Shown: one piece after another, positions 10,201 to 16,850 of the stretch | Layout: each line of letters starts with the position of its first letter | Position numbering within the stretch: position 1 is the first letter of the stretch | Assembly: GCA_963849955.1 (NCBI GenBank) | Contig: CAWKJU010000013.1 | Span: forward strand, 1 to 64,000 | Source of the DNA: CAWFGW01 sp963849955 | GTDB taxonomy: Bacteria; Bacteroidota; Bacteroidia; Cytophagales; JAAEPT01 | DNA: 64,000 nucleotides | Direction of reading: 5' to 3' | Notes under the pieces: generated by a model | The model's database searches: none | What the model saw: the letters and a program-made list of their open reading frames with translations, nothing else | Told to the model about the DNA's origin: nothing | Translations under genes and position numbers: made by a program

Positions 10201-12827
10201 AAGCCAAACGCGATTTACCCGATGCGGCTTCGATGTTAACTTTCTCGGCTGACAAAGAAAAATACAGCGTGGGAGAAACGATGAAACTGACCATTCCTGG
10301 AAGTGGTGAAGGAAATGCATTGATCAGTGTAGAAAATGGTACGCGTGTAATTGAAACCTATTGGATGAAGTTGAACAAAGGAGACAACCAGTTCACAATC
10401 AACATCAACAATAAAATGACTCCGAATGTGTATGTGCATGTGACCGCATTACAACCCCATGCACAAACAATTAATGATCACCCCATCAGAATGTACGGTG
10501 TAATTCCAATTGATGTGGCTGATGAATCGACCCATCTAAATCCAGTAATCTCGATGCCTAAGAAGTTAGCGCCTAATAAGAAAGTTCCGATTACGGTAAC
10601 AGAGAAAGAAGGCAAACCGATGACCTTTACCCTCGCTGTGGTAGATGAAGGTTTGTTGAGTTTGACCAACTACACCACCCCGAATCCCTGGCCTAACTTC
10701 TACCAGCATGAAGCCTTAGGGGTGAACACCTGGGACATTTACAAATATGTATTAGGAGCTTATGGTGGGGAAATAGAAAAGATACTATCCGTAGGTGGTG
10801 ATGCTGCTATCCTTAATGAAGAAGGAGCAAAAGCCAAACGATTCAAACCTGTTGTGCGTTTCTTCGGACCTTTCCATCTGGACAAGTCGGGTAAAAAGGA
10901 TATCGAATTTGTAATGCCAAACTACATTGGAGCGGTGCGTACAATGGTGGTAGCTGGTTATGAAGGTGCTTACGGTGCTGCGGAAACAGAAACTCCTGTG
11001 CGGCAAGAACTCATGGTGCAGGGAACCTTACCTCGGGTGCTTTCTCCAGGTGAAAAGTTAAAGTTGCCTGTCAATGTGTTTGCCTATGAAAACAATATTG
11101 GCGCCACAACCATCAAAGTTAAAACAAGTGGACCCGTAAAGGCATTGGAAACGACCAAGTCAATTACTTTGACCAAAGAAGGTGATCAAATGCTGTACTT
11201 CGAACTAGAAGTTGAAAACAAGATCGGGATTGCTAAAGTAGAAATTGAAGGCAGAGCTGGGAATAAGCTCTCTACCCATGTGATTGATATTGAGGTAAGA
11301 AACCCCAACCCGGTGGTTACTGAGACCTTTGAAAAAGTCTTGAAATCGGGTGAGTCGATTAGCTATACCTACCCTACTTTGGGCATGAAAGGTACTAATG
11401 GTTATTCATTTGAAGCTTCCACAGTTCCACCATTAAACCTTTCCAAGCGGCTGGAATACCTGCTTCGTTATCCGCATGGTTGTGTCGAGCAAACCACTTC
11501 GGCTGCGTTCCCACAACTGTTTTTGGGTGAGTTAACGGACTTGACCAGCGAAATGAAAAGCAGAGTGGAAATCAACATCAAAAAAGCCATCGACCGTTTG
11601 TCGAGTATGCAAGTCTCGGATGGTGGTTTCAGCTACTGGCCCACTCATAGTTATGCGAACACCTGGGGATCTAATTATGCAGGTCACTTCTTAATCATCG
11701 CTAAGAAGAAAGGATATTATGTCAATTCCGATATCATTAATAACTGGAAACAGTACCAGAAAAAAGCTGCAGACAACTGGACTCATAATACCAATTATTA
11801 TAACAGTGACTTAATGCAAGCTTACCGCTTGTATACCTTGGCTGTAGCGGGTTCACCTAACAAAGGCGCCATGAACCGCTTGAAAGAAAAGCAATTGAAC
11901 AAAACTGCCCAGTACATGCTAGCTGCAGCCTATGCGCTGGATGGTCGGAGTGATGTTGCTAAAACCTTGATTGCCTCTGCCCCACCTACCATTAAAGATT
12001 ATCGTGAATATGGGTACACGTATGGTTCACAAGAACGAGACGAAGCCATGTTATTATTAGCTTTAAATGCCATGAAAGATGTAGAAAACGGGATGGTTGC
12101 TGTGAAAAAAATTAGCGACCGACTCAATGCCAAACGCTGGATGAGCACCCAGGAAACGTCCTTTTCGTTATTAGCAATCAGCGATTACATGGCCGGACAA
12201 CCTGTTTCTTCTACGGTGAACTTAGACTTGAATTTAAACGGTGAGGATATTTCCATCTCCTCACAATATGCTGTCTACAAACAAGAATTTCATGAGGCAG
12301 AATTAACGAGTAAAACCATCAAAGTCACCAATACGAGCAATGGGTTGTTATACCTCAATACTAGCTCCTACGGTAAACCATTGGTCGATAAAAAAGAAAG
12401 CTTCAATGAAATTATTGATATGGAAGTGAACTACCGGGACAAAGAAGGTAACGCAATAAATGTAAACCAACTGGCTCAAAACAAAGACTTCCTCGTATCG
12501 GTAACAATCCAAAATGGTGGCCTTCGAGGTGACTTAAAGGAAATGGCGTTAACGACTATTTTCCCTTCTGGTTGGGAAATTCAAAATGCACGAATGGATG
12601 TAGTTGCGGAACAATACCAGTCAGACAAACCCGACTACCAGGACTACCGCGATGATCGTGTGTACACCTATTTCGACATCAAATCAGGCGCTTCAAAGAC
12701 ATTTACCTTCCTGATTAATGCAAGTTATGCGGGTGAATTTACCCTACCAGCCACCCAATGTGAAGCGATGTATGACAATGCGGTGCAGGCTTATGTGAAA
12801 GGTGGGAAGACGAAGACGGTGAAGTGA
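7263..12827 (+). CDS. Alpha-2-macroglobulin-family protein with thioester motif
   Basis: The protein has 1854 residues. A single N-terminal hydrophobic segment (about residues 9-27) anchors or exports it. The body is a series of macroglobulin domains: bait/MG2-type segments around residues 620-720 (GERGVWRPGDTLYMTLI), an A2M domain around 1190-1260 (RFFGPFHLDKSGKKDIEFVM), and the thioester domain with GCVEQT at Cys1407-Gln1410. These proteins are thought to trap proteases that enter the periplasm through a covalent thioester, protecting the cell. A Tyr/Trp/Asp/Glu-rich insert lies at about residues 475-510, bracketed by two cysteines (SCGGE and NPCHS) that could form a disulfide. In many proteobacteria the gene sits beside pbpC; here pbpC is about 26 kb away. 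The gene stands alone, divergent from the YihY gene. Confidence 0.92.
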   Translation: MFAKISPKLIAIAIGTITLFAVGFYFLNKTSSTSSEKYVEKEVNEAFNEYIAAYSSGNISISSTIQIRFTQPQITEDKIGTTETRELFNFSPSIKGDVKWVDVFTLEFQPTEWLKPDQVYEVKFHLSDLMETKKGLEKFEFNFHTLKQDFEVTIGNLLTSAENMKKVALSGKLITADVAQQEKIEATLSATQNNNTLEITWNHLGDTEHEFTIANIDRKETASEVVLNWDGAKIDVDKKGESKTKIPALGDFQIMSVTPQVGTEQYILISFSDPLDPSQDLKGLITTNQNRDLKFIIENNFIQVYPSKKIIGSFELTLHPGIKNVLGYKSKKEQKHILVFEQVKPAVRLIGSGVIVPASNGLIFPFEAVSLKAVDITITEIFENNAIQFFQHNNIDGSHDLKRVARPIFRKSLVLNNNKLLNLNKWNRFSIDLAKLIQPNPGAIYQVEIGFRQSQSVYSCGGEAAQDELTPINDEAWTAESYTDYSYWDYAEGEYYEEYDWQERDNPCHSTYFRSNDKSATRNIIASNLGIISKIGKDDKVFIAVTDINTTNPIENVTIEVYDFQQQLITQGATDNNGFLTLKTNRKSFLIKATKENDINYLKVDDGSALSLSNFNVGGTTIQKGLKGFIYGERGVWRPGDTLYMTLILEDKNHVLPKNHPVIFELRNPDGKLEHKLVKKSNVNGFYTYQPITSNEAMTGNWRVYAKIGNTSFSERVKIETIKPNRLKIDLDYGKEYLTVNDKNLKGDLEVKWLHGGIAKNLKAEFELVLTKANTTFPKYETYTFEDQTRQFTPEVFSIFEGELDSEGKAQIPASIEIEGDAPGKLNAHFKGKVYEQGGDFSINQFTFPYYPYNSFVGVRLPEGDHRGMLLTDKEQPVDIICLTPEGEPTGNKYVTCQVYKLDWKWWWDQSSNSSSNYIGVSYRTPIAEQQVKITDGKGTFPMKINYPEWGRYYVKVTDNKSGHSAGKIVYFDWPGWAGKAKRDLPDAASMLTFSADKEKYSVGETMKLTIPGSGEGNALISVENGTRVIETYWMKLNKGDNQFTININNKMTPNVYVHVTALQPHAQTINDHPIRMYGVIPIDVADESTHLNPVISMPKKLAPNKKVPITVTEKEGKPMTFTLAVVDEGLLSLTNYTTPNPWPNFYQHEALGVNTWDIYKYVLGAYGGEIEKILSVGGDAAILNEEGAKAKRFKPVVRFFGPFHLDKSGKKDIEFVMPNYIGAVRTMVVAGYEGAYGAAETETPVRQELMVQGTLPRVLSPGEKLKLPVNVFAYENNIGATTIKVKTSGPVKALETTKSITLTKEGDQMLYFELEVENKIGIAKVEIEGRAGNKLSTHVIDIEVRNPNPVVTETFEKVLKSGESISYTYPTLGMKGTNGYSFEASTVPPLNLSKRLEYLLRYPHGCVEQTTSAAFPQLFLGELTDLTSEMKSRVEINIKKAIDRLSSMQVSDGGFSYWPTHSYANTWGSNYAGHFLIIAKKKGYYVNSDIINNWKQYQKKAADNWTHNTNYYNSDLMQAYRLYTLAVAGSPNKGAMNRLKEKQLNKTAQYMLAAAYALDGRSDVAKTLIASAPPTIKDYREYGYTYGSQERDEAMLLLALNAMKDVENGMVAVKKISDRLNAKRWMSTQETSFSLLAISDYMAGQPVSSTVNLDLNLNGEDISISSQYAVYKQEFHEAELTSKTIKVTNTSNGLLYLNTSSYGKPLVDKKESFNEIIDMEVNYRDKEGNAINVNQLAQNKDFLVSVTIQNGGLRGDLKEMALTTIFPSGWEIQNARMDVVAEQYQSDKPDYQDYRDDRVYTYFDIKSGASKTFTFLINASYAGEFTLPATQCEAMYDNAVQAYVKGGKTKTVK

Positions 12828-12842
12828 TTATTATAAGTAAAT

Positions 12843-12859
12843 AGCACAGCCACTGTGCT
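12843..12859 (+). terminator. Short hairpin after the alpha-2-macroglobulin gene
   Basis: AGCACAG and CTGTGCT form a perfect 7-bp stem around a CCA loop, starting 15 bases after the stop codon. There is no run of T after it, so it could be an inefficient terminator or the first of the REP-like hairpins that follow. Confidence 0.4.
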
Positions 12860-12927
12860 CCAACAAATATTTTGAAAAAGTAGAAGCGAATGCTCGCCAT
12901 AGAAATAACCTGTAATATGGACCTACA

Positions 12928-12952
12928 TAGCGCAAGCATCCGCTTGTGCTTA
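12928..12952 (+). repeat. REP-1 hairpin, copy 1
   Basis: AGCGCAAGC, loop ATCC, GCTTGTGCT form a 9-bp stem with one G-T wobble. The same core recurs at 13837-13862, 14517-14543 (inverted) and 15301-15326, around the RAYT transposase gene. This copy is one base pair shorter at the loop than the others. Confidence 0.8.
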
Positions 12953-12957
12953 CATTA

Positions 12958-12987
12958 GGAGGAAAAGGGTTGGTAGAGTTGGAATAA
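12958..12987 (+). pseudogene. RAYT transposase C-terminal relic (very short)
   Basis: The frame reads GGKGLVELE and stops. This is nearly the C-terminus of the intact RAYT at 13949-14494 (GGKGLLELYEL). Together with the shared downstream bases (see the direct repeat 12967-13020) it looks like the tail of a deleted transposase copy. Confidence 0.6.
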
Positions 12988-13020
12988 TAGAATAACGAAG
13001 TCACAGACTTATGAAATAGC
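12967..13020 (+). repeat. RAYT-tail direct repeat, copy A
   Basis: About 55 bases, beginning GGGTTGGTAGAGTTGG and ending ACGAAGTCACAGACTT plus ATGAAATAGC, recur at 13224-13278 with a handful of changes. Each copy spans the end of a decayed RAYT frame and about 30 bases after its stop, so two related elements were inserted or duplicated here. Confidence 0.75.
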
Positions 13021-13027
13021 TCCGCCT

Positions 13028-13049
13028 TTGTTGGTGTTCTCACCAACAA
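13028..13049. repeat. Perfect 9-bp hairpin with TTCT loop
   Basis: TTGTTGGTG, loop TTCT, CACCAACAA. It has the compact long-stem, four-base-loop form of a REP element and lies between two RAYT relics. There is no T run, so a terminator role is unlikely. Confidence 0.65.
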
Positions 13050-13082
13050 ACGAACGATAGCTAACCAACCCACGGCTTATGA

Positions 13083-13253
13083 AGGTTGTTGGAAACAATT
13101 CCAACAACGGCAGAAATAAACCAACGGTTAGATTACATTCATAACAATCCTGTAACAGAACCTTTAGTAAATGAACCAGAACATTATATTTACAGTAGTG
13201 CGGTGGATTATCCAAGAGGAAATGGGTTGGTAGAGTTGGTAACGATAAAATAA
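13083..13253 (+). pseudogene. RAYT transposase C-terminal remnant
   Basis: From about 13107 the frame reads TAEINQRLDYIHNNPVTEPL and then VNEPEHYIYSSAVDYPRGNG before a stop at 13251-13253. It aligns along its whole length with the last 47 residues of the intact RAYT (SAEVIDQKLQYIHMNPIVAG, then VNEPEHWRYSSAIDF), including the Tyr of the YIH motif. The N-terminal two-thirds with the HUH motif is missing. It is therefore the remnant of a second transposase, related to but clearly diverged from the intact one. Confidence 0.85.
13085..13108. repeat. Perfect 10-bp hairpin with ACAA loop
   Basis: GTTGTTGGAA, loop ACAA, TTCCAACAAC. It overlaps the start of the RAYT remnant and shares the GTTGTTGG core with the hairpin at 13028-13049. 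Confidence 0.65.
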
Positions 13254-13278
13254 CGAAGTCAAAGACTTCTAAAATAGC
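13224..13278 (+). repeat. RAYT-tail direct repeat, copy B
   Basis: This is the second copy of the repeat described at 12967-13020: it begins GGGTTGGTAGAGTTGG, spans the stop of the RAYT remnant and ends in AAAATAGC. The interrupted reading frame at 13278 starts directly after it. Confidence 0.75.
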
Positions 13279-13841
13279 AGGACTTAAGTTACGCTGAAAA
13301 AGCTAAACTTAAGCCAGATGGGGATTGTAATTTTGTATCAGGTCGTAAGCATGGATGGTGTAGTGAATATGTTGGGTATGGATTGTTAAAAAAAGAATTT
13401 TATTGTAGTGATGGAAATTACTACATAGGATTCCTTTTGGATTCAGCTAATATGGACACTGTTGTTAGTAAACTAGTTGTTGAACTAGAAAATAATAATC
13501 AAGTGTATAATAACTACGTTAAAAACAAATCTGGGAAAATGGAATTAAAATCCTTTAAATTGGGAGTTGGCTCAGATAGTGTGTTTCTTGATGTTGAGCA
13601 GTTAAAAAATAGCTTAGGATATAATAGCATGGTTTATATTTATGAAAATAATCTAAACTCTAATTATAATAGGACTTTAAACACACAAGTCAAACGAAAA
13701 CTTTCTCCGAAATTTAATTATAATGATTCTTTTAGCAAAATAAGAGTAATTACTTACCCTATGAATAGTAGTGTAGATAGTTCTGAAGTCTCTTTTTTAG
13801 TACCAGCTAAACTATCTTCCTATTTAAACCAACACCGCTAG
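13278..13841 (+). pseudogene. Interrupted gene of unknown function, upstream piece
   Basis: The frame is open from 13278 without an ATG (the first start-like codon is TTG at 13383). It reads SYAEKAKLKPDGDCNFVSGR at its beginning, of which SYAEKAKLKPD comes from a REP-2 hairpin, then about 170 residues of plausible protein with Tyr/Asn-rich, beta-like content, including LDSANMDTVVSKLVVELE and FLVPAKLSSYLNQ. It ends inside a REP-1 hairpin (codons HR and stop). The continuation of the same gene appears to be at 14546-14857, beyond the RAYT unit. The N-terminal part of the gene is missing and replaced by RAYT/REP debris. I do not recognise the family; its position just before a small membrane protein allows, but does not show, a toxin/immunity origin. 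Confidence 0.6.
13283..13315 (-). repeat. REP-2 hairpin, copy 1 (inverted)
   Basis: CTTAAGTT and AACTTAAG arms enclose a 15-base loop. On the opposite strand it reads GGCTTAAGTTTAGCT, the same as the copies at 15366-15393 and 16851-16880. It is read through as part of the open frame at 13278. Confidence 0.75.
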
Positions 13842-13893
13842 CGCAAGCATCCTTGCTTGTGCTAAATAAATAATGGGTAGTCCAGCGATATAG
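13833..13893 (+). repeat. REP-1 element, copy 2 (left end of the RAYT unit)
   Basis: A unit of about 61 bases: hairpin GCGCAAGCA, loop TCCT, TGCTTGTGC, then TAAATAAATAATGGGTAG and TCCAGCGATATAGC. It matches 15297-15357 with three differences and the inverted copy 14517-14545 over the hairpin. It terminates the frame of the upstream gene piece and starts the mobile unit. Confidence 0.85.
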
Positions 13894-14543
13894 CTTTTTT
13901 GTTTAATCTGTTAATTTTTATTAAATAGTATTTTTAAACATTATTTAAATGAGTAGGAAGTATAAATTTTTAAATAAAGAAGGCTTGTATTTTGTCAGCT
14001 TTGCCACGGTCTACTGGATAGATGTTTTTACAAGGGAAGAGTATTTTGAGAAAGTTGTTGAAAGTATCAGGTTCTGCCAGAAGCAAAAAGGTTTAGAACT
14101 TTTTTCATGGTGTATAATGACCAACCATGTGCATATGATATTTAGAGCTAAAGACAATAATCCATCAGAATTAATGCGAGCATTAAAAACATTTACATCA
14201 AACGAATTACAGAAGATAATTGCTGAACATAATCTAGAGAGCAGAAAAGAATGGATGCTTTGGTTGATGGAACGAGCAGCACAAAAGTCGAGTAATGTAA
14301 AACACAGGCAATTCTGGAGGCAAGATAATAAACCAATAGAACTTTGGAGTGCAGAAGTAATAGATCAAAAATTACAATACATCCATATGAACCCAATAGT
14401 AGCAGGATTTGTCAATGAACCAGAACATTGGAGGTATAGTAGTGCAATTGATTTTTCTGGTGGTAAAGGTTTGTTAGAATTATATGAATTGTAAATTGAG
14501 TTATGAATTAAAATTTGCACAAGCAAGGATGCTTGCGCTAGCG
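13837..14543 (+). mobile_element. REP-RAYT-REP unit inserted in a gene
   Basis: A RAYT transposase gene is bounded by inverted REP-1 hairpins: CTAGCGCAAGCATCCTTGC at the left and its reverse complement at 14524-14543 on the right. The reading frames left (ending SSYLNQ) and right (starting EEIFSQNFKSNV) look like one gene split by the unit. RAYTs are single-strand (HUH) nucleases that act on REP hairpins and are usually single-copy, domesticated genes, so the unit need not be currently mobile. The exact insertion point is uncertain by a few bases. Confidence 0.65.
13949..14494 (+). CDS. rayT: REP-associated tyrosine transposase (RAYT, Y1_Tnp)
   Basis: The product is a 181-residue HUH-superfamily nuclease of the IS200/IS605-like TnpA(REP) type, which cuts and joins single-stranded DNA at REP hairpins. 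The metal-binding HUH motif is H60-V61-H62 in MTNHVHMIF. The likely catalytic Tyr is Y144 in QKLQYIHMNP. The characteristic RQFWRQDNKPIELWS and VNEPEHWRYSSAIDF segments are intact and the length is normal for Bacteroidota RAYTs, so the gene is probably functional. The ATG at 13949 gives the usual N-terminus (MSRKYKFLNKEG). Inverted REP-1 elements lie on both sides, and relics of two further RAYTs lie within 1 kb upstream. Confidence 0.93.
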   Translation: MSRKYKFLNKEGLYFVSFATVYWIDVFTREEYFEKVVESIRFCQKQKGLELFSWCIMTNHVHMIFRAKDNNPSELMRALKTFTSNELQKIIAEHNLESRKEWMLWLMERAAQKSSNVKHRQFWRQDNKPIELWSAEVIDQKLQYIHMNPIVAGFVNEPEHWRYSSAIDFSGGKGLLELYEL

Positions 14544-14545
14544 GG
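14517..14545 (-). repeat. REP-1 hairpin, copy 3 (right end of the RAYT unit, inverted)
   Basis: GCACAAGCA, loop AGGA, TGCTTGCGC followed by TAGCGGG. It is the reverse complement of the hairpin at 13837-13862, 22 bases after the RAYT stop codon. Confidence 0.85.
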
Positions 14546-14857
14546 GAAGAGATTTTTAGTCAAAATTTTAAGTCTAATGTTGAATTTACTGAAGGTATCT
14601 TAACTTTAGATTTAAGCAACTTTAAAGACCCCAATTTTATGAAAAGAGCAAATGAAGGAATTAATCTAATAAATCTAACTATAGATGCCACAACTATTCC
14701 TGATAGACTTAAGGATGTATTACCATCTACCTCTAATTATTTACCTAATACAACACCAACACAAGGGGAAAATTTAACCCCTACCGATGAAACATACGTA
14801 AAGCCACCAATTATTATACCTATTAAAAACGAAAAAACAACAGATACAGGAGGGTGA
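14546..14857 (+). pseudogene. Interrupted gene of unknown function, downstream piece
   Basis: The frame is open from the REP-1 hairpin and reads EEIFSQNFKSNVEFTEGILT, then LDLSNFKDPNFMKRANEGIN, and ends in a Thr/Pro-rich tail and TDTGG. The first ATG is at 14639, but the coding character starts 90 bases earlier, so the real gene began upstream of the RAYT unit. It is probably the continuation of 13278-13841. The tail (PPIIIPIKNEKTTDTGG) overlaps the ribosome binding site of the next gene, so the two were once an operon. Function unknown. Confidence 0.6.
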
Positions 14858-14859
14858 TT

Positions 14860-15333
14860 ATGAAAGAATTTTCATTTAATTTAAATGAATCATCAAGTTA
14901 TTTGATTAGACAGGAAGAATCTTTAAGGTTGAATTTGCTAATTTCTGTAACTTTCTTTGTGCTATTTACCTTGTTTTCAAATTGGGAATATGGTTTAATT
15001 GTATCACTTTTTTCTTTCATTATACAATTGTTGAAAGCCTATAATAGAAACACATATTTTATTAAATATTTATGTGTTTACGATGAGGAAATTATATTAA
15101 AATATAATAAAAAAACAAATAATGAGTATATAAGAGCAGATAGAAAGTATTTTATGTTTAAAAAAAAAATAGCGTTCAATAGAACACGAACACCGTATTT
15201 AGCAGTCTATTATAAAAATGATTTGTTAATAAAGCAATTTGAAATAGGAGATTGGAATGAATGCGAATTTGATAAAATCATATCTTTTTTGACCCCCACC
15301 GCTAGCGCAAGCATCCTTGCTAGTGCTAAATAA
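14860..15333 (+). CDS. Small membrane protein with a REP-derived C-terminus
   Basis: The ATG at 14860 follows a strong GGAGGG at 14849-14854, so I prefer it to the GTG at 14854. The protein has 157 residues. Two hydrophobic segments (about residues 27-43 and 47-62) are followed by a soluble part of about 90 residues. The end, WNECEFDKIISFL, resembles the last helix of PH-like YcxB/DUF304 domains, which is only a weak hint. The final residues TASASILASAK are encoded by a REP-1 element at 15297-15333, which replaces the native C-terminus and provides the stop codon. It was cotranscribed with the broken gene before it; an immunity role is conceivable but not shown. Confidence 0.6.
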   Translation: MKEFSFNLNESSSYLIRQEESLRLNLLISVTFFVLFTLFSNWEYGLIVSLFSFIIQLLKAYNRNTYFIKYLCVYDEEIILKYNKKTNNEYIRADRKYFMFKKKIAFNRTRTPYLAVYYKNDLLIKQFEIGDWNECEFDKIISFLTPTASASILASAK

Positions 15334-15357
15334 ATAATGGATAGTCCAGCGATGTAG
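15297..15357 (+). repeat. REP-1 element, copy 4
   Basis: The same 61-base unit as 13833-13893 with three substitutions (one in the hairpin, two in the tail TCCAGCGATGTAGC). It forms the 3' end of the preceding coding frame. Confidence 0.85.
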
Positions 15358-15365
15358 CCCCAACT

Positions 15366-15393
15366 GGCTTAAGTTTAGCTTGCGTAACTTAAG
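15366..15393 (+). repeat. REP-2 hairpin, copy 2
   Basis: GGCTTAAGTT, loop TAGCTTGCGT, AACTTAAG. It is identical over 28 bases to the copy at 16851-16878, and the two flank the T9SS cargo gene. Confidence 0.8.
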
Positions 15394-15408
15394 TTTATTT
15401 AATATTGC

Positions 15409-15425
15409 AGCAGTTTGCAACTGCT
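15409..15425. repeat. Small 7-bp hairpin
   Basis: AGCAGTT, loop TGC, AACTGCT, lying 15 bases after REP-2 copy 2. It may be part of the same composite element. Confidence 0.5.
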
Positions 15426-15525
15426 TTTAAATCCACTGTCCGACATTTGTAATGCAATGTCAAACTACAGATAAAAAAATTGTAATCAGCTCTGCCTTGG
15501 CTTGTGTCTCCAAAACCAACGACTG

Positions 15526-15549
15526 TTAGTCAGTGAGGACACTGACTAA
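15526..15549. repeat. Perfect 10-bp hairpin with AGGA loop
   Basis: TTAGTCAGTG, loop AGGA, CACTGACTAA. The loop AGGA is the same as in the inverted REP-1 copy at 14517. GCC at 15494 and GGC after the hairpin may extend the structure. It has the form of a REP of a third sequence family. Confidence 0.65.
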
Positions 15550-15730
15550 GGCGAGATGAAGATTTGTTTTCAAGATGAAAAGATTCCTGACAATCACTCA
15601 TTCTTCGTGATTTCTGATGACGTGTTGCTCATTTTTTATCGTCATTCTAAAAAATAGTGTTTACCTATGGGTGTACACAAGTATATAAAAGCATATTAAA
15701 TCTTGTAACCTAACATTACCTTTTAAGACG

Positions 15731-16786
15731 ATGAAAAAACTACTACTACCCTTGATTTTACTTTCTGCTGTATTCCACGCTTATGCCGTTGATGAAATTC
15801 AGTTTGTTGACACCGTTTATGTCGAGTACCACCCACATTGTGACACCATCGCAGCTGTTCACATTGAAGGATGGTTTCCGGCAAGTAATTATGTCATTGA
15901 CAGCATAACAAATAAACCTATAGTCCACACAGGCCCTGGTCCAATAACAATTGCTGGACCTGAAATTCAGCTTTACATATCAGAAACCGGGGGTGTTGGC
16001 ACCCAATCTCCAGTTCCGTTTAAATCCGTTTATTACCTTCTTACCAAGGGTAGCAGCAACACATTCACGACACCCTATATGTTTGTACCATTGGTAGTTT
16101 ACACCTACTTAAATCAGGATCTGTTGGAGGAGGTAAAACAGGCTGACTATAGATACAGAGGACAGACAGGTTGTGTAAGTGTAATCCCAGCTTGTGACAA
16201 CATCACCACTTATGAAGTATCGCTTGGCTGTGCAAGTAAACCCATTACAAATTGTGATTCTTTGCAAGTTCTTATCTCTACTGATTATGTTCCTTGTATG
16301 GGCTATACATTGATAGAAACCACTCAAACATTCAAAAACGATACGGTTATCATCAAACATCAATTTCTGTATGATGACAACGGCCCTATTTGCATCGACT
16401 ATTTTGGACCTTCATTTCAATTCACTAAAATAAAACCTCTAGATGCCGGAGATTATGTCGCAAAGGTAGAAATGCATTTTACAGGTGAATTAATATTTAA
16501 AGCTCCTGAATATTACTACAAAGATTTTACAGTAAATAAAGAGACGTGTCTCATCACTGGGCTAAATGCATTCAATCAAAAATCGATGGTTTATCCGTCC
16601 GTGGTAGAGGATTACCTGAATCTAACTATTTCAGCTGAAAAAGTGCAAGTTTATGATATGCAAGGCAATCAAGTGATGACAGCTCAGGGGAAAACGGTGC
16701 TTTTAAATAATTTACAGCCAGGGAATTACATTGTAGAAATACAAACTGAAAAGGGGTTGTTTAGAGAAAAAATCATCAAGTTATAA
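15731..16786 (+). CDS. Secreted protein with T9SS C-terminal sorting domain
   Basis: The protein has 351 residues with a clear Sec signal peptide (about 1-19, cut after HAYA). The middle part is rich in cysteines (at least nine) and beta-strand-like sequence, and I do not recognise a domain. The last 70 residues are a type A T9SS sorting domain: YPSVVEDYLNLTISAEKVQV, then YDMQGNQVM, LQPGNYIVEIQTEKG and the final basic IIKL. It is therefore expected to cross the outer membrane through the T9SS and be released or attached to the surface. It is a single gene, with a strong terminator 5 bases after its stop and REP-2 elements on both sides. Confidence 0.85.
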   Translation: MKKLLLPLILLSAVFHAYAVDEIQFVDTVYVEYHPHCDTIAAVHIEGWFPASNYVIDSITNKPIVHTGPGPITIAGPEIQLYISETGGVGTQSPVPFKSVYYLLTKGSSNTFTTPYMFVPLVVYTYLNQDLLEEVKQADYRYRGQTGCVSVIPACDNITTYEVSLGCASKPITNCDSLQVLISTDYVPCMGYTLIETTQTFKNDTVIIKHQFLYDDNGPICIDYFGPSFQFTKIKPLDAGDYVAKVEMHFTGELIFKAPEYYYKDFTVNKETCLITGLNAFNQKSMVYPSVVEDYLNLTISAEKVQVYDMQGNQVMTAQGKTVLLNNLQPGNYIVEIQTEKGLFREKIIKL

Positions 16787-16790
16787 ATTA

Positions 16791-16821
16791 AGAAGAGCCA
16801 CTATAAAGTGGCTCTTCTTTT
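16791..16821 (+). terminator. Rho-independent terminator
   Basis: AGAAGAGCCACT, loop ATAA, AGTGGCTCTTCT form a perfect 12-bp stem followed by TTT. It lies directly after the T9SS cargo gene. Confidence 0.9.
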
Positions 16822-16850
16822 AATAATTGCTTTAGCATCCACCTCTAACT

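Larger units (their letters stand above)
15334..15730. other. Intergenic region filled with REP-like hairpins
   Basis: These 397 bases contain the tail of REP-1 copy 4, REP-2 copy 2, two short hairpins (15409-15425 and GACATT/AATGTC at about 15443-15462) and a strong 10-bp hairpin at 15526-15549. From about 15550 to the start of the next gene I see no hairpin or gene, and no clear TAnnTTTG promoter. Confidence 0.6.

Noticed and set aside
12843..15549. CRISPR array
   Set aside because: The repeats are dispersed hairpins of different families with irregular spacing and inverted copies; there are no equal spacers and no cas genes.
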